NCBI GenBank assembly: GCA_047921395.1
Contig: JBLRWH010000031.1
Location: 1-28,411 of the forward strand
DNA length: 28,411 nucleotides
Direction of reading: 5' to 3'
Source of the DNA: XN24 sp047921395
GTDB lineage: Bacteria; Pseudomonadota; Gammaproteobacteria; Steroidobacterales; XN24
Below, in pieces: positions 22,166 through 28,411 of this stretch (its first letter is position 1; each line of letters begins with the position of its first letter). A model generated the notes under the pieces. It had not been told where the DNA came from, searched no databases, and worked only from the letters and a program-made list of their open reading frames with translations. The translations under genes and the position numbers were made by a program.

Positions 22166-24172
22166 CTATTCCGCCCGGCCGCTGAATGCCAGCATGTCGC
22201 CGAGGTTGTCATCCAGCTTCAACAAATCCCGGCGAATCGCGCCGTGATGCAATTCGGCCCCCAGCTGCGCCCAGGACAGGACGGGGACGCCGAGCCAACC
22301 GGGAAGCCGGCCCGAGGACTTGTCGGCCATGCGGGCCAGCAGCGCCACGAAGCGCTTGCCGAAATAGTCGGTCACCAGCTCGTCCTCGATCGACAATACC
22401 AATTCGTAGCTGCCGGGATCCCCCTGGCGCCCGCCGCGGCCGAACAACTGCCGGTCGATACGCGCCGCCTCGTGCCGCTCGGTGCCAAGCACGTGCAGCC
22501 CGCCGAGCTCCGCGACACCCGGATCGAGCCGGATATCGGTGCCGCGGCCCGCCATGTTGGTCGCAACCGTGATCGCGCCGCGCCGCCCGGCCTGGGCCAC
22601 GACCTGGGCCTCCTCCTGGTCCTGGCGCGCATTCAGGACCTGGTGCGGCAGCAGGCTGGCACGCAGCAGCGTGCCCAGGTGCTCGGACGCGGCCACGGAC
22701 CGGGTGCCGATCAGGACCGGCCTGCCCTGCCGGTGGAGTTCCCGGATCCGTTCCAGGATCGCGTGCCACTTCTGGTCCGCGGTGGCGTAGATCCGCTGCG
22801 GCAGCTTCACGCGCTGCAGCGGCCGGTTGGTCGGGATGCGCACCACGTTGAGCCGATACACGGCCCACATCTCGCCGGCGACCTCGCGGGCCGTGCCCGT
22901 CATCCCCGCCACGCGCAGGTAGCGGCGGAAAAAGCGCTGGTAGCTGATCCGCGCCAGGGTCTCCTGCCGGCCGCTGATCGCGTATCCCTCCTTGGTCTCG
23001 ATCATCTGGTGCAGGCCGCGCTCCCAGGAGCGGTCCTCCATCACGCGCCCCGTGTACTCGTCGATGATCTGCACCTTGCCGTCTTTCAGCAGGTAATCCT
23101 TGTCGATCTGGTACAGGTGCAGCGCCGCGAGGGCCTGTTTCAGCAGATCGTCGCGCCGCTTCCTGCCGGACCAGATGCCGCCGTAGGGCCGCGCCAGCTT
23201 GCGCGCCCTCGCCTTGCCGAAGTCCGTCAGCTCGACTTGCCGGTCGCGGGGCCGGACGGTGAAATCCCGCGGCGAGACCAGCTGCCGCGCGATGGTGATC
23301 GCGTCGCGGTAGGTCCCTTCTTCCTGGCTGGTGTCGCCCTTGTTCGAGATGATCAGCGGCGTGCGCGCCTCGTCGATGAGCACGCTGTCCGCCTCGTCGA
23401 CGATCGCGAAACAGAGTCCGCGCAACAACAGGCGGCTGCTGCGTGGGCGCTCCTTGTGCAGGCCTTCCACCTGGAGATGCAGCGGGCGGTTCTCCTGCCC
23501 CAGCAGGAGCCGGTCCTTGAGGTAATCGAAGGTGAGCTGCTTGTTGGTGCAGTAGGTGATGTCGCAGGCATATGCCGCGCGCCGCTCCTCCAGGCTCATG
23601 CCCTCGAGGATCGTGCTGACGCTCAGGCCGAAGGCGCGGTAGATGGGGCCCATCCACTCGGCATCGCGGGCCACGAGAAAATCATTCACGGTGACGATGT
23701 GGACCGGAATCCCCGCGAGCGCAGCCGCACAGGCAGGCAGGGTCGCGGTCATCGTCTTGCCCTCGCCCGTTTCCATCTCGGCGATCATGCCCTCGAGCAT
23801 GACGCGCCCGCCGAACAGCTGCACATCGTAGTGACGCATGCCGAGGCGCCGCCCGGCCACCTCGCGCACCAGCGCGAACGCCTCGGCCACCAGCGGATCC
23901 TTGAGCCCCTCGCTGTACATGCGGCGACGCAGTTCGCGTGTCCGCCAGCTCAGTTCCTGCTCCGACAGGGCATCGAGCCCCATGGCGGCGGCATCCACCT
24001 GGCGGATGAAGGCGTCGAAGCCCCGGCCGCGGCTGCGCAGGAGCTGGCGCGCCATGCCGTTGATGCGCGCGATGGCGCGATCCAGCATGTTATCCCGCAC
24101 ATCCTCGCGCTGCGGGTAGCGCCCGACGGCGACCCCGGGGCGGAGCAGCGCGGAATTCGTGGTGCCTGCCAT
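22166..24172 (-). CDS. SecA-like translocation ATPase, short accessory form
   Basis: Predicted ATP-driven protein or peptide translocation motor related to SecA. It has 668 residues against about 900 for E. coli SecA. Visible: MRHYDVQLFGG (112-122), Walker A TGEGKT (135-140), DEAD (259-262), a substrate-crosslinking-type domain (about 275-395, including KDGKVQIIDEYTGR), IPTNRP (446-451), TNMAGRGTDI (538-547), and the arginine-finger motif GRGGRQGD (578-585). The protein ends just after the start of the long scaffold helix (RRDLLKLDDNLGDM), so the helical wing, two-helix finger and zinc-binding tail are absent. About 20 extra residues precede the DEAD motif. A perfect GGGAGG precedes the ATG. 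It is flanked by the M50 protease and an adaptor, so it is an accessory paralogue and not the housekeeping secA. Confidence 0.9.
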   Translation of the reverse strand: MAGTTNSALLRPGVAVGRYPQREDVRDNMLDRAIARINGMARQLLRSRGRGFDAFIRQVDAAAMGLDALSEQELSWRTRELRRRMYSEGLKDPLVAEAFALVREVAGRRLGMRHYDVQLFGGRVMLEGMIAEMETGEGKTMTATLPACAAALAGIPVHIVTVNDFLVARDAEWMGPIYRAFGLSVSTILEGMSLEERRAAYACDITYCTNKQLTFDYLKDRLLLGQENRPLHLQVEGLHKERPRSSRLLLRGLCFAIVDEADSVLIDEARTPLIISNKGDTSQEEGTYRDAITIARQLVSPRDFTVRPRDRQVELTDFGKARARKLARPYGGIWSGRKRRDDLLKQALAALHLYQIDKDYLLKDGKVQIIDEYTGRVMEDRSWERGLHQMIETKEGYAISGRQETLARISYQRFFRRYLRVAGMTGTAREVAGEMWAVYRLNVVRIPTNRPLQRVKLPQRIYATADQKWHAILERIRELHRQGRPVLIGTRSVAASEHLGTLLRASLLPHQVLNARQDQEEAQVVAQAGRRGAITVATNMAGRGTDIRLDPGVAELGGLHVLGTERHEAARIDRQLFGRGGRQGDPGSYELVLSIEDELVTDYFGKRFVALLARMADKSSGRLPGWLGVPVLSWAQLGAELHHGAIRRDLLKLDDNLGDMLAFSGRAE

Positions 24173-24183
24173 CCGCTGCCTCC

Positions 24184-26334
24184 CTAGACCCCGAAGCGCT
24201 TCAGGAAAACCTGGCGCAGGGCGCGGTACAGCTGGATGCCGACGGCCTCGTAGCCGTGGTCGAAGCGCACGTGCATGCGCTGGCCCAGGTAATCCGCCGG
24301 CACTGCATCGCCGAGGCTCACTTCCATCTCGAATACACGCTCGATCGTCGCCCGGCCGTCCGGATCGCGTGGATCCACGGCAAAACGCCCGCCGCCACTG
24401 GCGCCGAGTGCGGCCGTCGGCAGGCGCATGGTCCCGCCAGGGACTTCACGCTGCAGCTCGCCGCGAATGGGACGCGCCGTCCACGCAGCCGGCAGCACGC
24501 TCACGCCGCGCACCGATTCGCGCACCCGCCCGATATGGTCCTGCGCGACGACCACCCGCAGCGTCACGGGATCGCTGGGCTGGGTCACGTAGCCGAGGAG
24601 TTGTCCCTTGCGCACGAAGCGCGCCGGCAGGTCTTCAGGCTGCGGGACCACGAACGTGCCATCGCGCGGACTGTGGATCACAAGCTCGGCCAGCCTCTGC
24701 CGGGCAAGATCGAGCGCCGCTTCGCTGGCCTGGATGGCCTCGCGGATCACCTCCGTCTGCACACGGTCCATGGTGCGCGCCGCCATCAGCTGGCTCTCGA
24801 GCTCCTTGAGATTGGCCCCGAGCAGGCGCACCCGGGCCTCCGCCGCCGGGTCCTGGAGCGTGATCAACGGCTGTCCCGCGCTCACCTGGTCGCCGGGACC
24901 GGCCAGCAACTCCACCACAAAGCCATCCGCGCCGGCCCTCACCTGCGAGCGCTCCGACGGCCAGGTGACCCCCTGGGTCCGGGTCCAGTGCGGCGCGGGC
25001 AGCACGAACAGCAGCAGGAACAGGAGGGCGATCCCCAGGGCCGTGGCGCCGATGCTCCGCATGCGCTTGCGCCGCAGCTTCGGGCTCGTGAACAGGAAAG
25101 ACGTGTGCTTGACCATGGGGACCACCAGCATTGTCGTAATCGACCAGATCGCGAGGAGAACACCGATTATGAAAAACTTGCCGCCGATGTACAGGATGAT
25201 CACGAACATGATGAACATGCGGTACGCGAAGGCGGCGAGCCCGTAGAACACAAACCAGAAGCGCTCCCACCTGGTGTGCGCGGGGGATTCGGCGTCTTTC
25301 ATGCCGAACAGGTGGCGCTGGATCAGGTAGCCGAGATACTTGTTGGCGCGATTGCCGAGGTTCGGAATCTCGAGCCAGTCCGCGAGCACGTAGTAACCGT
25401 CGAAGCGCAGCAGCGGATTGCCGTTGAACAACAGCGTCGACACACCGGCAATCAGGATGACGTTGTAGGCCACGACATGCGCGGGGCCGGGCTGCACGTT
25501 CAGCCAGACGAACAGCGCGAGCGCGCCGATGAACAGCTCGGTCATGATGCCGATGCCGCCCACCAGCATGCGCTGGTACTTGCCGCGAAACCCCGAGGCC
25601 GCGCTCGCATCGACGTAGGGCACCGGGACCAGCACCAGCAGCATGATGCCGATCTCGTGGACCTCGCCGCCCTGCTTCTTGATCGCGTAGCCGTGCCCGA
25701 GCTCGTGCAGGGCCTTGACGATCGGGTAAACCAGCCACAGCACCATCAGGTTGGCCGGGGTCAGGGCCCGGTCGACCAGGTTCTCGGTCAGCGGGCCCCA
25801 GTTGACCACCGCCAGCACCGCGCCGGTGCCGACCACCAGCAGCCACAGCACCGCGCCGAAGGGCGTGAACAGCCAGCCGACGTACGGCAGGGTCTTGTCG
25901 AGGAAGCGCTCCGGATCGAGCAGCGGAAAGCGCAGCGCCAGCGGGCTCCAGATGCGCTGCTTGATCTTCATGCGCTCGTGGCGCTGGAAGCGGCGGAACA
26001 GCTCCTCACCGTCCGGCGTGACATCACAGATCATCGCGTCGGCCGCGTGCAGCTGGCCGAGCAGGCGAATGGTCTCGTCCTGCGTGGGCGCCTCGTCTCC
26101 CGCCTGCGCGTTGAGCGCCTGCCAGAGTTCCTCGATGGTGCGCTTGCCATCCATCAGGCCGACCAGGCGGTAGGCCGCCGGGCTGAAGCGGTGCGAGCGT
26201 CCCCCTGCATGGTCCTGCAGGATGAACCACACCTCCCCGCGGTACTCGTGCCGGTGGATCTGGGTGTGGTTCCTCAGCCTGGGCTTCAGGTTGGCGACGC
26301 GGTACCACGACGGACTGAATAGCGTGTCGGCCAC
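24184..26334 (-). CDS. PqqD-like / M50 zinc protease / HlyD-arm fusion protein
   Basis: Polytopic inner membrane protein of the putative peptide zinc metalloprotease type. It has 716 residues. The N-terminal PqqD-like domain (about 20-110, with RFSPAAYRLVGLMDGKRTIEEL) resembles domains that bind precursor peptides. A membrane region (about 150-445) has the M50 site HELGH (H210, E211, H214) and the second motif NGNPLLRFDG (304-313, with metal-ligand D312). A periplasmic HlyD-like part follows (about 460-716): two half-lipoyl segments around a helical hairpin (about 495-560) and a C-terminal beta domain ending in an amphipathic helix. The start is GTG; the nearby ATG at 26339 is out of frame. 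It is second in the operon, with 10- and 11-base gaps on either side. Confidence 0.9.
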   Translation of the reverse strand: MADTLFSPSWYRVANLKPRLRNHTQIHRHEYRGEVWFILQDHAGGRSHRFSPAAYRLVGLMDGKRTIEELWQALNAQAGDEAPTQDETIRLLGQLHAADAMICDVTPDGEELFRRFQRHERMKIKQRIWSPLALRFPLLDPERFLDKTLPYVGWLFTPFGAVLWLLVVGTGAVLAVVNWGPLTENLVDRALTPANLMVLWLVYPIVKALHELGHGYAIKKQGGEVHEIGIMLLVLVPVPYVDASAASGFRGKYQRMLVGGIGIMTELFIGALALFVWLNVQPGPAHVVAYNVILIAGVSTLLFNGNPLLRFDGYYVLADWLEIPNLGNRANKYLGYLIQRHLFGMKDAESPAHTRWERFWFVFYGLAAFAYRMFIMFVIILYIGGKFFIIGVLLAIWSITTMLVVPMVKHTSFLFTSPKLRRKRMRSIGATALGIALLFLLLFVLPAPHWTRTQGVTWPSERSQVRAGADGFVVELLAGPGDQVSAGQPLITLQDPAAEARVRLLGANLKELESQLMAARTMDRVQTEVIREAIQASEAALDLARQRLAELVIHSPRDGTFVVPQPEDLPARFVRKGQLLGYVTQPSDPVTLRVVVAQDHIGRVRESVRGVSVLPAAWTARPIRGELQREVPGGTMRLPTAALGASGGGRFAVDPRDPDGRATIERVFEMEVSLGDAVPADYLGQRMHVRFDHGYEAVGIQLYRALRQVFLKRFGV

Positions 26335-26344
26335 GTCATCCGAC

Positions 26345-28222
26345 CTACGGCCACCAGGACCAGAAGAACATCCTGAGCCAGTACCCGATCTTGTGCGTCC
26401 AGATCCAGATCAGCTTGCGGCGCTCCACGTCCACCTTGCCCGCCCCTTCCATGCCGGGGCGCAGCTGTGCGGATGACGTGTCGGCAAGGCTCGCCTCCAC
26501 GCGGAAGTAGTTGCGCCCCTCCTCGGTCGACGCCACCGGCGTGATGCGATCGACCACGATATCCAGCGTCTCGCCCGGCAGGCCCGTCAGCGCCAGGCGC
26601 CCCGTCTGCCCGGGCGTCAACGGGCCGATATCACGTTCGTCGACCATCAGGATCACGCGGTAATCGTCCAGCGGCGCGAGCTCGAACAGCACGTCGCCGC
26701 GCTCGACCGGCACACCGAGCGACTGGCTGAGATCGCCGGCCACCACGATCGCGTCGAACGGTGCGGTTACCTTCACGCGCCCGAGCTGGTCCTCGATAAG
26801 GGCGATCTGCGCCTCGGCCTGCTCGATCTGGGCGGCCAGCACGTTGGCCTGCGCCCGGCCGCGCCCCGCAACGGCCTCCTGGTACTCGCGGCTGTACTGC
26901 GATTTCTGGCTCACCCACTTGAGGCGCTCCAGCCACAGGTCCCGATCGTCGAGCGAGAACAGCGGATCGCCCTCGCGGACGATGTCGCCGGCGCGCACGT
27001 TCGCTTCCGCGATATAGCCGGCCAGCGGCGCGGCCATCGCCCGCTGCACGCTGCCCTCGAGACGCGCATCTGCCGTCACACGGTAGTCGCCGGTCGCGAA
27101 GGTGAAAAATACGACCAGGAACAGCACGATGGCGCTGACGAGCTTCAATATCGAATGCCGGGGTCCGGTCAGCTTGCGGACGTAGGACTTGCCACTGTCC
27201 AATGCCTTCTGGAACAGCCAGCGGTCGTCCTTGCGCTTGACGTCGAGCACCGGCCCGATCAGCGCGGCCACGTGCTCGCAGAGCTGGATGGTGCGCGCGT
27301 CGAAGGCCTCGCCCGCCGGGCGCTCGAGCGTGATCGCACCGATGATGCGACTGCCCTCGGCGAGCGGGACGCTGCAGGCGGTGCTCGAGCCGAAGTCACG
27401 CAGCAGCGCCTCGTGGGAGCGCGTGACCTGCAGCGGGCCGTCGCCGCTCGGCGGGTAGACGACCGTCGCCTGCTGGTCGATCGCCTCGTCCATGGCCGCC
27501 TCGATGGCGCGGATGACGTTGGCCTTCTTGCCAAACGAGGCGCTGTTGGACAGCGCCCGCACGCGCGAGTGCTTGCCCTTCATGAAACCGATGCTGACGC
27601 GCTCGCACTGCAGGAGCCCGGCCAACTCCGTGGCGACGGCCGTGGCCGACGCCTGGAAGCGGTCGTGATGCAGGCTGGTCGCGATGAGGTCGAGGACCGT
27701 CGCCATGCGGTCCGACGCGGTGAAGCGGTTGCGGCGGATGAAGGCCTCGAGCGCGATCATGCTCCACTGGAGCTGTTCCACGACCCCGGCAAGCTCGGGC
27801 CCGGGCTGGTGCTCGATCTCGATGGCGACGGCACCAAAGACCTGGTCGTCGACAATCAGCGGCTGCGCGATCACATCGAGCTTGCGGTGCAAATCGTCAT
27901 CGCCATGGGCCTTCCGGCCGCCCTCGACCACGCCCTTGCGCTGGCCGATCGCCTTTTCGATCCCTGTCACCAGGGACGGGCTGCCGAGCGCGCCCTTCGG
28001 CCACACGGCCACCGGGGCAAAGGGCCCGCTGTTCGCGGCGCCCAGCACCACGACACCGCGCAACATGACGGGGCCGAGGCGCCGGCTGAGCAGTTCCAGC
28101 CAGGCAGTGGAGCAGGATTCCGGGTCGCGCGAGTGCTTGAGGTCCGCCCAGATGCTTTCCTCGCGGGACGCCGAAGCCCCGCCAGGCTGGTCCTGAGCGC
28201 CTTGTGTCGTACTGCCGGTCAT
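26345..28222 (-). CDS. Tandem GAF / transmembrane / HlyD adaptor protein
   Basis: Predicted inner membrane periplasmic adaptor with a large cytoplasmic sensory half. It has 625 residues: a GAF-like region (about 40-165), a clearer GAF domain (about 172-328), one transmembrane helix (about 358-378), and a HlyD-type periplasmic part with a first half-lipoyl segment (397-425), a helical hairpin (about 427-482), a second half-lipoyl segment (483-515) and a beta domain (about 516-600). The last 20 residues hold six tryptophans and look membrane-associated. GGGGG precedes the ATG. It is the first gene of the operon. GAF domains bind small molecules or hemes in other proteins; the ligand here is unknown. 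By architecture it could link a cytoplasmic signal to export. Confidence 0.88.
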   Translation of the reverse strand: MTGSTTQGAQDQPGGASASREESIWADLKHSRDPESCSTAWLELLSRRLGPVMLRGVVVLGAANSGPFAPVAVWPKGALGSPSLVTGIEKAIGQRKGVVEGGRKAHGDDDLHRKLDVIAQPLIVDDQVFGAVAIEIEHQPGPELAGVVEQLQWSMIALEAFIRRNRFTASDRMATVLDLIATSLHHDRFQASATAVATELAGLLQCERVSIGFMKGKHSRVRALSNSASFGKKANVIRAIEAAMDEAIDQQATVVYPPSGDGPLQVTRSHEALLRDFGSSTACSVPLAEGSRIIGAITLERPAGEAFDARTIQLCEHVAALIGPVLDVKRKDDRWLFQKALDSGKSYVRKLTGPRHSILKLVSAIVLFLVVFFTFATGDYRVTADARLEGSVQRAMAAPLAGYIAEANVRAGDIVREGDPLFSLDDRDLWLERLKWVSQKSQYSREYQEAVAGRGRAQANVLAAQIEQAEAQIALIEDQLGRVKVTAPFDAIVVAGDLSQSLGVPVERGDVLFELAPLDDYRVILMVDERDIGPLTPGQTGRLALTGLPGETLDIVVDRITPVASTEEGRNYFRVEASLADTSSAQLRPGMEGAGKVDVERRKLIWIWTHKIGYWLRMFFWSWWP

Positions 28223-28271
28223 GAGTCCCCCTGGTCGGCCTGTTCGCTGCTCGCGCAGTTTCAGGCAGTTA

Positions 28272-28287
28272 CATGCGTGTGCGCATG
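28272..28287 (-). repeat. Inverted repeat at the predicted 5' end of the operon mRNA
   Basis: CATGCG and CGCATG separated by four bases form a perfect six-base-pair stem. If transcription begins near 28288, this hairpin would sit at the extreme 5' end of the mRNA, a position known to protect transcripts from 5'-dependent decay. The role is inferred. Confidence 0.4.
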
Positions 28288-28293
28288 CGTTTT

Positions 28294-28299
28294 CTTATA
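28294..28299 (-). promoter_or_regulatory. Predicted -10 element (TATAAG) of the export-like operon
   Basis: The minus strand reads TATAAG, five of six matches to TATAAT. No -35 hexamer lies 16-18 bases upstream, as expected for activator-dependent promoters. The predicted start is near 28288, giving a leader of about 65 bases before the first ATG. Confidence 0.45.
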
Positions 28300-28321
28300 A
28301 GAGGTCGACTCTATAACGGTC

Positions 28322-28337
28322 CGTGACGTCTGTCACG
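28322..28337. promoter_or_regulatory. CRP/FNR-family operator candidate
   Basis: CGTGAC-GTCT-GTCACG is a perfect 6-4-6 palindrome containing GTGA-N6-TCAC, the core of CRP-type sites (TGTGA-N6-TCACA). Its centre (28329.5) is about 41.5 bases upstream of the start predicted from the TATAAG element, the standard class II activator position. The palindrome is seen directly; the regulator is inferred. Confidence 0.5.
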
Positions 28338-28411
28338 TGCTTTGACGCTGTCCCACTATTGAACCGGCAGCTATTATCCATCAAGCCGCGTACTTGACGC
28401 GCGGGTCCTGA

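Larger units (their letters stand above)
28223..28411. other. Upstream region of the export-like operon
   Basis: A 189-base stretch without a gene. It is richer in A and T than its surroundings and contains a CRP-type palindrome, a -10-like TATAAG and a leader hairpin, listed separately. A 17-codon plus-strand frame at 28273-28326 exists but has no support. A gene on the plus strand could begin right of the window end. Confidence 0.6.

Noticed and set aside
24256..26322. 688-codon plus-strand ORF opposite the M50 gene
   Set aside because: High GC content opens the antisense frame. The His/Gln/Arg/Asp-rich translation has no domain or signal, while the minus-strand frame has intact motifs.
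28273..28326. A 17-codon basic plus-strand ORF in the operon's upstream region
   Set aside because: It is very short, has only a weak ribosome site and overlaps the palindromic elements; chance is the simpler explanation.

Overview
The window is a GC-rich, densely coded chromosomal segment from a gammaproteobacterium. The left third has the gene order yebC-ruvC-ruvA-ruvB-ybgC-tolQRAB-pal-cpoB-queE-queC, which is the order I know from Pseudomonas. The (p)ppGpp synthetase is a RelA type with an EFDD synthetase motif and no HD hydrolase motif, as in beta- and gammaproteobacteria. I cannot name the genus. Almost every gene is on the minus strand; relA is the only plus-strand gene.

Layout from left to right, with transcription mostly right to left. 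Positions 50-9518 hold 13 co-directional genes with overlaps or tiny gaps: a transcription/translation regulator (yebC), Holliday junction processing (ruvCAB), the Tol-Pal envelope machine with its thioesterase ybgC and helper cpoB, and two steps of 7-deazaguanine (queuosine precursor) synthesis (queE, queC). Positions 9587-10147 hold a YfaZ-like outer membrane protein ending in a clear intrinsic terminator. It is divergent from relA (10222-12348). Positions 12374-17970 hold lpdA, sucB and sucA, the complete 2-oxoglutarate dehydrogenase complex (E3, E2, E1). Positions 18114-20183 hold a beta-CASP metallo-beta-lactamase nuclease and a small diheme cytochrome c, followed by tRNA-Arg(CCT).

The accessory part is 20329-28222, a tight five-gene operon. 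In transcription order it encodes: a tandem-GAF/transmembrane/HlyD protein; a polytopic M50 (site-2-type) zinc protease with an N-terminal PqqD-like domain and a C-terminal HlyD-like arm; a SecA-like ATPase that stops before the helical wing, two-helix finger and zinc tail; a small periplasmic adaptor; and a GlxA-type AraC regulator. Together this looks like a dedicated peptide or protein processing and export apparatus. It has a SecA-derived motor, a membrane protease with a peptide-binding domain, and three periplasmic adaptor arms. No ABC or RND pump, outer membrane channel or substrate gene is visible in the window. The upstream region (28223-28411) carries a CRP-type palindrome about 41.5 bases before a predicted start site, suggesting control by a CRP/FNR-family activator.

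The rest is conserved housekeeping DNA. I found no insertion sequences, CRISPR arrays or broken genes. No gene-free stretch exceeds 190 bases.
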